A DNA stretch of 64,000 bases from NCBI GenBank assembly GCA_030448185.1, contig JAUJNL010000006.1, positions 1 through 64,000 on the forward strand, written 5' to 3'. The notes beneath the pieces are model-generated. The model saw only the letters and a list, made by a program, of their open reading frames with translations. It was not told the origin of the DNA and made no database searches. This document shows positions 55,835 to 64,000 of the stretch, piece by piece. The stretch comes from Cytophagales bacterium. GTDB taxonomy: Bacteria; Bacteroidota; Bacteroidia; Cytophagales; 172606-1. Numbering within the stretch: the first letter of the stretch is position 1; every line of letters starts with the position of its first letter. Made by a program: the position numbers and the translations under genes.

Positions 55835-56689
55835 ATGGCAAACAATCAAACGAATTTACCAGATCAACCGCGTCAACGCAAATTAGACCGCGAACGGTAT
55901 GAGTTGCTCAGGCGACTGGAAAACCTATTGGAAGTACCGATGATTGTACTGGGCCTGGCCTGGCTGGTACTGCTGATCGTCGAACTTATATCGGAGTTAA
56001 GCCCGGTATTGCAAATGGTCAACTCTGTGATCTGGGTGCTGTTCGTAGTTGATTTTCTGATCAAATTTATACTGGCTCCCCGGAAGATTCCTTTTCTCAA
56101 GAAAAATATACTTACTATCATTTCCCTGGCTCTACCGGCGTTGCGGGTGTTGCGACTCACCCGGCTTTTCAGACTGATGCGTACCGTCAGAGCCGTCCGT
56201 GGGCTGCGCCTGGTAAAAGTAATTGGTTCACTGAACCGGGGCATGCGCAGTTTGGGAGCCACTATGCAACGACGGGGTTTTGGGTATGTACTGGTGTTTA
56301 CCCTGGTCGTACTTTTCACGGGAGCAGCCGGCATGTACGCTTTTGAAAAAGATCAGTCCGAAGGACTCCAGACCTACGGAGAAGCCCTGTGGTGGACAGC
56401 CATGATATTGATTACGGTTGGCAGTCAATACTGGCCGCAGTCACCGGAGGGACAGGTGCTCTGCTTTCTGCTGGCCTTATACGCCTTTACCGTTTTTGGC
56501 TATTTTACGGCTACCCTGGCTACGTTTTTCGTAGGCCGGGATGCCGAAAACAGCGAGGCTGAAATTGCCGGGGCGAAACAGATCAGCGCCTTGCAACAGG
56601 AAATCCGGTTATTGCGGCAGGAAATCCGGCAGCTTGTGCCGAATCAACCGGATAAAACCTCCGGACCGTACCACCCATCCGGAGAATAA
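55835..56689 (+). CDS. Voltage-gated-type ion channel with non-canonical filter
   Basis: The ATG at 55835 gives 284 residues with six predicted helices, and an S4-like Arg series (LRVLRLTRLFRLMRTVRAVRGLRLVKV, residues about 108-134). In the pore loop the usual TVGYGD reads ITVGSQYWPQ, so Tyr-Gly-Asp is replaced. The pore helix EALWWTAMILITVG and S6 LCFLLALYAFTVFGYFTATLATFF are otherwise typical. A C-terminal coiled coil (ISALQQEIRLLRQEIRQL) would hold the tetramer together. Potassium selectivity should not be assumed. Confidence 0.85.
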   Translation: MANNQTNLPDQPRQRKLDRERYELLRRLENLLEVPMIVLGLAWLVLLIVELISELSPVLQMVNSVIWVLFVVDFLIKFILAPRKIPFLKKNILTIISLALPALRVLRLTRLFRLMRTVRAVRGLRLVKVIGSLNRGMRSLGATMQRRGFGYVLVFTLVVLFTGAAGMYAFEKDQSEGLQTYGEALWWTAMILITVGSQYWPQSPEGQVLCFLLALYAFTVFGYFTATLATFFVGRDAENSEAEIAGAKQISALQQEIRLLRQEIRQLVPNQPDKTSGPYHPSGE

Positions 56690-56905
56690 CAGGATATGGC
56701 CCCGGCTCTTTCCCGGAATGTACTTGTTGCTTCCCGCACATACGGGCTGGATGCTGAATGTATGCGATAAATTTAGTGCTATGGGTAGTTTTTAGTATAC
56801 TTATTCCCGTTTATACAATAAGTACGTAGTATTATCTACCGCAGCCTTACGGCCAGGTAGCATTGTATAAGCACTTATTTATCGGCAAATCAACCAATCA
56901 ACCTA

Positions 56906-58402
56906 ATGATTCCGCTGCTCAAACTCGAAAATATAAAAAAGTCCTTCGGCCCGGTAAAAGCCCTCAAGGGCGTGAACCTGGAAGTAAATGCCGGTGAAGT
57001 ACACGCCCTCATCGGGGAAAACGGTGCTGGTAAAAGCACTTTAATGAAAATCCTCAGCGGGGCGGAAAAGCCTGATTCCGGTAGTATTCTGTTTGATGGA
57101 AAACCGTACGCCCCAGCCTCTCCTGCCGAAGGACGGCTGTCGGGAATTGCCATGATTTACCAGGAACTAACCCTGGCCCCGCACCTAAGCGTAGAGGAAA
57201 ATGTAACCCTGGGGCTGGAAAAGTCCCGATTCGGCTTTAGTGTCAGTCAGGCTGCCAAGGTACACGAAGCCTTAACTCTGTTGGGACAGGAGAAACTGGA
57301 CCCGGCTACCAAAGTCAGTACCCTGAGTATTGCCCGACAGCAACTCGTAGAGATTGCCCGGGCCCTGGTATTGGATGCTAAAGTAGTGATTATGGACGAG
57401 CCTACTTCCTCTTTGACGGCATCCGACACCCAAGCCTTGTTCGAAGTGATTGGAAAGCTGAAAGCGAAGGGAATCGCTGTCATTTACATCAGCCACTTCC
57501 TCGAAGAAGTGCAGCAAATCGGTGACCGGTATACGGTGCTGCGTGATGGGGAAACCGTAGGTAAAGGTACTATGCGAGAAGTAACGGTAGCTCGCCTGAT
57601 TGAACAGATGGTGGGGCGTTCGCTGGATGATATGTACCCGCGTATCCCGCACGAACCCGGCGAACCCTTGCTGGACGTAAAAGACTTGCGCGGCGCCTAT
57701 TTGCCCCGCAATACGTCATTCACCCTGCACCGGGGTGAGATCATGGGCATTTCGGGTTTGGTTGGCGCCGGGCGGACCGAGACGATCCGGTGTTTGTTTG
57801 GGTTGGATAAAGTGGAAAATGGCAAGGTCTCTATTGCCGGAAAACCTGATCTGAAAGCCGAGTACCTGACCCCCCGCACCGCGCTGAATAATGGTATGGA
57901 CCTGCTGAGTGAAAACCGCAAGGAGGAAGGCTTAGCCGTGAATCTGCCCATTTACATGAATATTACCCTATCTGCGCTGGGCAAGATCAGCAAAGGCGGC
58001 TGGCTGGACTTATCTAAAGAACAAACCTCAGCTCAGAAATGGCAGCAGGAACTGAACATCAAGTGCCGCGACCCGAAGCAGGAAGCCTCCGCCTTGTCAG
58101 GCGGCAACCAGCAGAAGATTGCCATTGCCCGGCTGCTGCACCAGGACGGCGATATTTTCTTCCTCGACGAACCTACCCGCGGCATTGACGTGGGCAGCAA
58201 GGCCGAAATTTACCGGCTCATCCAGCAACTGGCGGTGCAGGGCAAAGCCATTGTGGTCATTAGTTCCTACCTGCCCGAGCTTATTGGTATCTGTGATACA
58301 CTGGCGGTGATGTACCGCGGTGAACTTTCCCCCGTCCGTCCCATCAAGCAGTGGACTGACCACAGCATTATGCGGTTCGCCACTTCAGGAATTGTGGATT
58401 AG
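56906..58402 (+). CDS. Sugar ABC transporter ATP-binding protein (RbsA/XylG type)
   Basis: Complete 498-residue protein with two ABC domains. In the first, Walker A is GENGAGKST, the signature is degenerate (LSIARQQLVEIARAL) and Walker B is VVIMDEPTSSL. The second has a degenerate Walker A (GLVGAGRTE), the signature LSGGNQQKIAIARLL and Walker B IFFLDEPTRGIDVG. This asymmetry is the rule for RbsA/MglA/XylG. The protein would energise uptake of a monosaccharide such as ribose, xylose or galactose. The permease and periplasmic binding protein are not adjacent: the next gene is the PtuA-like ATPase. Confidence 0.92.
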   Translation: MIPLLKLENIKKSFGPVKALKGVNLEVNAGEVHALIGENGAGKSTLMKILSGAEKPDSGSILFDGKPYAPASPAEGRLSGIAMIYQELTLAPHLSVEENVTLGLEKSRFGFSVSQAAKVHEALTLLGQEKLDPATKVSTLSIARQQLVEIARALVLDAKVVIMDEPTSSLTASDTQALFEVIGKLKAKGIAVIYISHFLEEVQQIGDRYTVLRDGETVGKGTMREVTVARLIEQMVGRSLDDMYPRIPHEPGEPLLDVKDLRGAYLPRNTSFTLHRGEIMGISGLVGAGRTETIRCLFGLDKVENGKVSIAGKPDLKAEYLTPRTALNNGMDLLSENRKEEGLAVNLPIYMNITLSALGKISKGGWLDLSKEQTSAQKWQQELNIKCRDPKQEASALSGGNQQKIAIARLLHQDGDIFFLDEPTRGIDVGSKAEIYRLIQQLAVQGKAIVVISSYLPELIGICDTLAVMYRGELSPVRPIKQWTDHSIMRFATSGIVD

Positions 58403-58521
58403 GGTGTTCGATGTTCGGTTGACAATGTTAGTGGCAGTAGCAGCGGCAGTTGGCAGGAGCAGTAAAGCAGAAAGTTAAAGAGTATGTAGTTGATTTTTAA
58501 GAATAATTCAAGGAAGTTCCT

Positions 58522-59787
58522 ATGCGGATAACCAAAATTCACTTACAGAATATCGGTGTTTTTGAAGACACAACCATTGAGTTTCCGGAGAAAAAAGATC
58601 CGGATAAAGCAGAAATTCATATTCTGACGGGAGAGAATGGAACTGGAAAGAGTACGCTGCTATACGCTATTTCTAGTATTAATTCCCTGCCTAATAAGGT
58701 ATATCCCTATCTGCTTAACCGCTTCAGGGAAAGAAATCCGGAAGCCATTATACTAGTTGAATTAAATGATACCTGCCAGATAAATTTCTTTTTCGACAAG
58801 AATAGCAGACTGCAACGGAATGATTCTGAAAGAACTATTTTTAATTATTGGGATCAAACAAGCAGTTTTCCGCACGCTACCTTTGATTTTGCTTTCTTCG
58901 CCTACTCTGGTTACCGAAAAGTTGAAAATTTTCAGATAAAGGCAATTCGTGAAGTAGAGAGCAATCCAATGGAAGATGCATTGAACTTTAATAATTCTGT
59001 GAACCCAGCCCTGTTAATTCAGTGGGTAGCTAATAATAAAACAAAGGAGGCACTAGAGCTTCTCAAAAATGGGACGGGAAATCCTATGCGTTATCGAAAA
59101 TCTATTAATCGAATAGAGCAAGTTATTGCTGAGATTATAGGCAAGCCAGTTGAATTTGTAATGGAAACCGAGCCGCTTAACGTTTCTTTTAAGCTTGATA
59201 ATCAGACTTTATCCTTTGATGTACGTCCCGACGGACTCAAGTCCATTATTAGCTGGATCGCGGATTTACTTATGCGGCTGGATCGTCTTAAATGGTCTAA
59301 TGATATAGATGTGTTGGATAGAAATTTCATTGTGTTCCTGGACGAGATAGACATTCACTTACATCCTGCCTGGCAGCGAAAGGTTCTGCCAGTTATTCAG
59401 AAGCTATTCCGGAATGCCCAGATTTTTGTTTCCACCCACTCTCCATTTGTAGTAGGATCAGTAGATGGAGCCTGGATACATAAATTAGTGCTGAAAGATA
59501 GCAACAGTCAGGCAGAACCTCCCAGACTATCTGAAGATGGAGAGAGCTATCAGCTGATTCTGAGAGAGGTTTTTGATATTGATAAACGTTTTGGGGTAGG
59601 TACTGAAGCAGACCTGGACCAATTTAACGAACAGAAAAAGGCTATTCTGCAAAGGCAAACGGTGGACAAAGCGGCATTCCTCGAACTTGCCAAGAGCTTA
59701 GCGGTGCAAAGCATTGAACTGGAAACAATTATCGGCTCTGAACTCCGGCAATTATCCCGGCTTACTCAGGAAGAGTATATTATCTGA
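58522..59787 (+). CDS. ptuA: Septu-like AAA ATPase (PtuA)
   Basis: The 421-residue SMC/OLD-like ATPase carries ILTGENGTGKSTLLYAI (Walker A at 37-45), a helical insertion, FIVFLDEIDIHLHPAWQRKVLP (Walker B) and IFVSTHSPFVVGS (H-loop/Switch region). The layout and the partner gene (an HNH nuclease starting 1 bp after the TGA, overlapping motif TGATATG) match the Septu anti-phage system. In Septu, PtuA forms an ATP-sensing ring and PtuB cleaves nucleic acid. DNA of this pair is lower in GC than its neighbours, consistent with horizontal gain. The frame is intact. Confidence 0.85.
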   Translation: MRITKIHLQNIGVFEDTTIEFPEKKDPDKAEIHILTGENGTGKSTLLYAISSINSLPNKVYPYLLNRFRERNPEAIILVELNDTCQINFFFDKNSRLQRNDSERTIFNYWDQTSSFPHATFDFAFFAYSGYRKVENFQIKAIREVESNPMEDALNFNNSVNPALLIQWVANNKTKEALELLKNGTGNPMRYRKSINRIEQVIAEIIGKPVEFVMETEPLNVSFKLDNQTLSFDVRPDGLKSIISWIADLLMRLDRLKWSNDIDVLDRNFIVFLDEIDIHLHPAWQRKVLPVIQKLFRNAQIFVSTHSPFVVGSVDGAWIHKLVLKDSNSQAEPPRLSEDGESYQLILREVFDIDKRFGVGTEADLDQFNEQKKAILQRQTVDKAAFLELAKSLAVQSIELETIIGSELRQLSRLTQEEYII

Positions 59788-59788
59788 T

Positions 59789-60388
59789 ATGCAGAAGTTC
59801 GTGCGAACCGAATGTCCGGCCATTCTTGCGGAAAAATGGCAAAAATGGGGTGAGACATACGCCAAAAACCGGGAACGTGATCCTGGTTTTGTTTTTCAGT
59901 GGCCTCAAATTGAAGGACAAAAACTGAATCAAGTGTTGTTGCCTGAGTTACAAAAGATGACAAGGCAACATTGCTCATATTGTGATGGATATCCGTTACG
60001 TATAGCAGACCAAACCATAGATCATTTCCATCCTAAATCAGATGCCAGATTTTATCAGGAAGTTTGTCAATGGGAAAACCTCTATGCAGCCTGTAGAAAT
60101 TGCCAATGTGCGAAAAAAGAAGACTATGATGAACAATTGCTCAGACCCGATGCCCCTGATTATGATTTCACCAGATACTTTATCTATAGTTTCATTGAAC
60201 ACACTATTCATCCTAATCCTCGGGTAAGCAGTAACGACCAGAAAAGAGCTGAAATGACTATCAAAATATTTTACCTAAATGAACCAGGACTCATAGAGAC
60301 GAGGAGAATTGAGTTTGAACGGTATAATTCCACTGATTCTACTGAATACATCCTTGATGATTTTAGCTTCCGGTTTATGCTTCTATAG
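59789..60388 (+). CDS. ptuB: Septu-like HNH nuclease (PtuB)
   Basis: The ATG at 59789 gives 199 residues with an HNH fold of the TIGR02646/PtuB type. A zinc pair is in HCSYCDGYPL, the HNH core in QTIDHFHPKS followed by WENLYAACRNCQCAKK, with the second zinc pair in CRNC. The C-terminal half (YDFTRYFIYSFIEHTIHPNP ... KIFYLNEPGLIETRR) is the family's helical tail. Translation is coupled to ptuA by a 1-bp gap. The role is nucleolytic effector of the defence pair. Confidence 0.85.
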   Translation: MQKFVRTECPAILAEKWQKWGETYAKNRERDPGFVFQWPQIEGQKLNQVLLPELQKMTRQHCSYCDGYPLRIADQTIDHFHPKSDARFYQEVCQWENLYAACRNCQCAKKEDYDEQLLRPDAPDYDFTRYFIYSFIEHTIHPNPRVSSNDQKRAEMTIKIFYLNEPGLIETRRIEFERYNSTDSTEYILDDFSFRFMLL

Positions 60389-60442
60389 CTAATCTTGTTT
60401 GAAGGTAGCCTAGTGTCGTCTGATGGGTACGCTCAGTGCCTT

Positions 60443-61315
60443 TCAGACACCCAGTATTTCCTGCACATTCTGACGGATACGTACGGATAATTCGTCCATG
60501 GGTAAGTCATTGGAATCCGTACCGAAGGGCTCCTCTATTTCTTCGGCAATCAGTTCGAGGCTGACCAGTACGTAAAACACGATCATTACCACGGGGATGG
60601 TCCAGTATCCGAAAGAGGTAATGAACCCCAGTGGCATGGTCATGGTGAAGATAAAGATAAACTTCTTCATAAAAATGCTGTAGGAATACGGAATAGGTGT
60701 ATTCTTAATCCGTTCGCAGGCCCCGATCATATCCGTAAAAGCCTTTATCTCTTTATCCAGCACGATTAACTGGTCTCCCGTAAACTTGCCCTGCTGGTAT
60801 AGTTGGTTGCATCGCGTATAGATGCAAGCAGCAATTTTATTGGGAATATGTTTTACGGCTAGCAGGTCACGTTTTATCAATCCGTCGGTTTCCTCAAAGT
60901 CCAGTAGAACAACTTGCCCGCGGAGATGCTCCTTAGTGGCAAAAACATAGCCAATGATTGATTTAGCAAAAAAACGCCGGGTTTCAGTGTCTGCTTCGGG
61001 CAGAAAAGCATGGAGCTTAATGGCAAGGCTCCGGGTTTCGTTGACCAGCATGCCCCACATGCGGCGCCCTTCCCACCACCGCTCATAGGCCGTATTGGTA
61101 CGAAACACCAGAATGAGCCCTAATACGACCCCTAACAGCGAGTGTACTGCCGTGGTGCTGGTAAATGTCCAATGAAAATACCCCAGGCCGAAATAGGTAA
61201 GAATGCCGGTATATAAACCTACCAGTAACATGCTGGGCAGCAATATCCGGAAGGTATCACTTTTATGAAACTTAAAAATCAGAGCAAACCACTGACGCGG
61301 GTTGTAGTAGATCAT
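60443..61315 (-). CDS. Bestrophin-family (UPF0187) chloride channel-like protein
   Basis: The 290-residue protein has four predicted membrane helices: ILLPSMLLVGLYTGILTYFG, SLLGVVLGLILVFRTNTAYE, FIFIFTMTMPLGFITSFGYW and VVMIVFYVLVSLELIAEE. The bestrophin signature FRTNTAYERWWEGRRMWG (residues about 68-88) is present, as is EIEEPFGTDSNDLPMDELS. Bacterial bestrophins form pentameric anion or cation channels. The frame is intact and it is monocistronic. Confidence 0.9.
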   Translation of the reverse strand: MIYYNPRQWFALIFKFHKSDTFRILLPSMLLVGLYTGILTYFGLGYFHWTFTSTTAVHSLLGVVLGLILVFRTNTAYERWWEGRRMWGMLVNETRSLAIKLHAFLPEADTETRRFFAKSIIGYVFATKEHLRGQVVLLDFEETDGLIKRDLLAVKHIPNKIAACIYTRCNQLYQQGKFTGDQLIVLDKEIKAFTDMIGACERIKNTPIPYSYSIFMKKFIFIFTMTMPLGFITSFGYWTIPVVMIVFYVLVSLELIAEEIEEPFGTDSNDLPMDELSVRIRQNVQEILGV

Positions 61316-61476
61316 AAGGAGTGATTGAATGAAAGAGTGAATGAGTGATTAATGTTGCTGCTCATTCCACCCGCTGTTTGTTAATTCACAGAAAGGTGAA
61401 TGGGGCAAAAATACTCTTCATTGGTTAAAATCCTATTCTCAACACTCATTCACTCCCTCACTCATTCACTCAATTA

Positions 61477-62334
61477 TTATGTGTTCACCGTAGAGCCGCC
61501 GTTCGGGTGCAGAATCTGGCCGGTGAAATAAGAGCCATCTTCGGAAGCCAGAAAAACGTAACTCGGCGCCACTTCTGAGGGCTGTCCAGGCCGCTTCATA
61601 GTCGTATCCTGTCCGAATTTAGCTACTTTTTCTTCCGGGAAGGTTGACGGGATCAGGGGCGTCCAGATGGGACCGGGAGCCACCGCGTTCACCCGGATCT
61701 TCTTATCAGCCAGATTCTGAGCCAACGAACGGGTAAAGGTCGTGATCGCTCCTTTGGTCGAGGAGTAATCCAGCAGTTCCTTGCTGCCCCGGTACGACGT
61801 AATCGAAGTCGTATTAATAATAGAATCGTTTTCCTTCAGATGCGGTAAGGCCGCCTGCACAAAGTAGAAGAAGGAGAAGATATTAGTCCGGAACGTGCTG
61901 TCCAGTTGTTCAGCCGTAATCTCCTGAACATCTTCCTTAGGATGCTGTTCCGCAGCGTTATTGACCAGCACGTTGAGGCCGCCCAGTTCCCGTACCGTCT
62001 GTTCCACGGCATTCTTACAGTTTTGCTCCTCCCGGATATCAGCCTTAATCAACAGGCAGCGACGGCCTTCCTGTTCAACCATCCGTTTGGTGTCTTGGGC
62101 ATCCTTATCTTCTTCCTTGTACACAATGGCCAGATCGGCTCCCTCGCGGGCAAAGTGTACCGCTACGGACCGGCCAATGCCACTGTCGCCGCCGGTAATG
62201 AGAGCAATCTTTCCTTTTAGCTTATCACTACCCTTGTATCCATCCCGGATTACTTCGGGCTTCGGGGTCATCTCGTGTTCTTGCCCGGGCTCTTCCTGTT
62301 GCTGAGCCGGCAGGCTGGTGGGTTTACTTTCCAT
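61477..62334 (-). CDS. Short-chain dehydrogenase (YghA/general stress protein 39 type)
   Basis: The ATG at 62334 (MESKPTSLPAQQQEEPGQEH) gives 285 residues. The NAD(P)-binding motif is ITGGDSGIGRSVAV, followed by NNAAEQH and the catalytic Ser in IINTTSITSYRG. Tyr and Lys lie in LLDYSSTKGAI (Y-x-x-x-K). The N-terminal extension rich in Gln, Pro and Glu and the PGPIWTPLIPSTFPEEKV segment are those of the YghA/GSP39 branch. It probably reduces aldehydes or is a stress protein. It is intact. Downstream (61316-61476) only short ATTCACTC-type repeats are seen; the upstream part (62335-62715) shows nothing I can support. Confidence 0.9.
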   Translation of the reverse strand: MESKPTSLPAQQQEEPGQEHEMTPKPEVIRDGYKGSDKLKGKIALITGGDSGIGRSVAVHFAREGADLAIVYKEEDKDAQDTKRMVEQEGRRCLLIKADIREEQNCKNAVEQTVRELGGLNVLVNNAAEQHPKEDVQEITAEQLDSTFRTNIFSFFYFVQAALPHLKENDSIINTTSITSYRGSKELLDYSSTKGAITTFTRSLAQNLADKKIRVNAVAPGPIWTPLIPSTFPEEKVAKFGQDTTMKRPGQPSEVAPSYVFLASEDGSYFTGQILHPNGGSTVNT

Positions 62335-62715
62335 AAGTGGTTGTTGGAGTTTAGTTACAAACCACCATACGAAGGAAATGCCAGGAGGTTGAGTAATAAA
62401 CAGATTTAGTGAACAGGATTTTACAATAGAGATAGACAAAATCGTAAAAGAATGTGATCGAAAGAGGCAAAGGAGTATTTTCTAAGCCTTGAGACAGAAG
62501 AGCTATAAATGAAATGCATTAATTTCTCTTTGTAAAGAAATTATAAGGATCACTTCTTAACGACTCAGTAAGTACTGGACGAAGTTCTCCGGGATATTGA
62601 TGACTTCTCGTAGCAAAGGCCAGAGACTGCCGCCGGAAGACCATTTTATTATCAAAAGAAATCAGTGGATTAAGGGATAAAAATACACAAAGCCTAGCTA
62701 GCATCTCTTCTACGC

Positions 62716-62901
62716 ATGCCAGGGGTGTACGACAAAATGCAGAGCGTTCATCCGCATTTAGCTTCGCTGAGAATAGTTGCAATGCGGATGTGTATAGCCG
62801 GGCATTTGAAATGCCCTTTTTCTCAGTTCCGCATTGCAAATGCGGAACAACACGAACAAAGTTTAATGGTTGATCTGCAATTTGTCGTACACCCCATGCC
62901 A
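62716..62901. mobile_element. MITE family A, copy 3 (174 bp) with ATGCCA target duplication
   Basis: The element spans 62722-62895. Its ends, GGGGTGTACGACAAAATGCA and the reverse complement of GCAATTTGTCGTACACCCC, are inverted repeats. ATGCCA lies on both sides (62716-62721 and 62896-62901). End modules are in opposite order to copy 1, while the core (ATGTGTATAGCCGGGCATTT) reads in the same direction. It ends 42 bp before the helicase gene. Confidence 0.88.
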
Positions 62902-62942
62902 AAGGACTCTCATTAATGCCAGTTTTGCCTATTTTTTAACCC

Positions 62943-64000
62943 ATGAATCTCTACCAGTACCACGACCTTGATCCGGCTCCCGTAAAGGCACAGTTTGATA
63001 AAGTAGTCACTTTTCTACGGGAAGGTAATTTTAAGGCTGCTGATGTGAAGAAGATGACCGGCACGCCTTATTACCGGGCACGCCTCAACGATACTGACCG
63101 GCTGCTGTTCCGCTTTGCCCGTTACCAGGAGCAACAATGCTTGTTATTGCTAGAAGTGATTCTTAACCACGCTTATGACAAATCAAGGTTCCTGCGGGGG
63201 GCAGGTATCGAGGAAAATAAACTGCAACCGTTGACGACTCCCGGTCAGGTGGCGGCTACGGATGTGCAGCCCCTGGCCTACGTACCAGCCAAAGGCACCC
63301 GGTTTCACCTGCTCGACAAGGTACTGTTTTTCGATGAGGTGCAGCAGGAAGTACTGAGCCTGCCCGTGCCCCTTATTATCATTGGCTCGGCCGGAAGCGG
63401 CAAAACGGCTCTTACCTGGAAAAAATCAAGCTGCTCAACGGCACCGAAAAAGCCCGGCCCGGTGCTGTACGTGACTCTGTCGGCATACCTGACCGAAAAT
63501 GCCTCCCGGTTGTACCGGGGTTTCGGTTACGAAAATCCCCCGGCAGGAAGTAGATTTTCTGTCATTCCGGGAATTCCTGAGAAACCATCCACATTCCTGG
63601 GGTAAGGAAATTACGTTTGCCGCCTTCCGGGGATGGTTTGAACGGCACCGGCCCTATGCCAAAGTGAAAGATGCCCACCGGATTTTCGAAGAGTTCCGGG
63701 GCGTGCTTACCGGTTTTGAAACCACTAAACCGCACCTAACCAGGAAAGATTACCTGAGTCTGGGAGTACGGCAATCCCATTTTTCTGCCCGAAGAACGGG
63801 AAGCCGTGTACGGACTGTTTGAAAAATACCTTCAGTGGCTGAAAGAAGAAAACCGCTACGACCTCAACCTCATTGCTTTTGAACTACTGGAAAAGGCCAG
63901 CCCGTCTACGATTTTATCGTGGTGGACAGACGAAGTGCAGGACCTGACCAACGTGCAGCTACAACTGATTCTGAAAGCCCTGAAATCCAGTAAAGGCAGG
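62943..64000 (+). CDS. UvrD-like helicase with RelE/ParE-like N-terminus (partial, frame disrupted)
   Basis: The start at 62943 is followed by about 80 residues resembling a RelE/ParE fold (KMTGTPYYRARLNDTDRLLFRF, LLLLEVILNHAYDKSRFL). A linker comes next, then Walker A IIGSAGSGKTALT at about residue 150 and, after frame changes, VLYVTLSAYLTENASRLY and QEVDFLSFREFL. VDEVQDLT-like WTDEVQDLTNVQLQLILK is motif II of superfamily 1 helicases. The gene runs off the window at 64000. Shifts near 63415, 63465, 63540 and 63780 each adjoin C or G runs. Proteins with this N-terminus may act in DNA repair or defence. Confidence 0.7.

Noticed and set aside
56906-58402. Sugar ABC ATPase as part of the Septu operon
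   Set aside because: 120 bp separates it from ptuA, its motifs are those of RbsA/XylG importers, and base composition differs.
1-64000. tRNA or rRNA genes
   Set aside because: No cloverleaf-type segments or conserved rRNA stretches were recognised by eye; a covariance-model scan would be decisive.

Overview
The window is a chromosomal segment of a Bacteroidota bacterium, most likely order Cytophagales. The evidence is a SusC/RagA-type receptor with an N-terminal STN domain next to a FecR anti-sigma factor, a type IX secretion C-terminal sorting domain on a subtilisin-like protease, a hybrid-type two-component propeller histidine kinase, a DUF3127 protein, YfiT/BstA and DinB proteins, and GC-moderate DNA with long AT-rich intergenic stretches. 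Species cannot be fixed from sequence alone.

A strong feature of the whole window is single-base indels in homopolymer runs. Essential-looking genes such as accA (three shifts) are broken in the same way as dispensable ones, while metH (1265 codons), metF, the MocR gene and the 831-codon restriction-methylase are open. I read most single-base frame breaks as uncorrected long-read errors. Genuine decay is claimed only where a mobile element, an internal stop or a gene junction shows it.

Layout. 1-7.5 kb: methyltransferase, TPR/transglutaminase-like exported protein, MORN-repeat lipoprotein, a WYL regulator with a GyrI-like partner, a 194-bp MITE, an IS630 element, a PH-domain protein. 7.8-13.2 kb: remains of a FecI/FecR/SusC locus, with an SMP-30-like lipoprotein, a DUF559 fossil and a second MITE between sigma and anti-sigma genes, and with susC cut at the point where a truncated IS982 transposase begins. 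13.3-20 kb: a BASS transporter, an exported RraA-like protein, an IS5 fossil with long flanking inverted repeats, a decayed AraC regulator with three helically phased repeats upstream, and an unrecognised 354-codon protein. 20.3-27.5 kb: a HepT-like protein lacking its catalytic residues, a small SET-domain protein, and a run of small metabolic/stress genes (MocR, YdcZ-type transporter, two GNATs, PaiB, DJ-1/PfpI, DinB, BstA). 27.8-31 kb: TetR plus hydrolase with matching palindromic operators, and a permease/substrate-binder fusion whose binding domain is permuted. 31-35.6 kb: VapBC-like toxin-antitoxin and a restriction-methylase-specificity module. 35.9-40.3 kb: transaldolase-CBS fusion, KdsC-like phosphatase, exported protease. 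40.8-49.6 kb (minus strand): LutA-like, HMG-CoA lyase, metF, DUF3127, a REP-associated transposase, metH and an upstream membrane protein whose 3' end was cut off by a 145-bp MITE. 50-58.4 kb: Ppx/GppA, accA, sensor kinase, ion channel, sugar ABC ATPase. 58.5-64 kb: a Septu-like PtuA/PtuB pair, bestrophin, SDR, a third MITE copy, and the start of a helicase with a RelE/ParE-like N-terminus.

Defence-related content (restriction module, PtuAB, toxin-antitoxin, possible HEPN relics, helicase at the right edge) is spread over the window rather than packed into one island. The strongest new observations are: the MITE insertion whose empty site restores a longer reading frame; a MITE family with 6-bp target duplications and an internal core found in both orientations; the HepT-like protein with all three catalytic positions substituted; and the transaldolase-CBS/KdsC-like gene pair.
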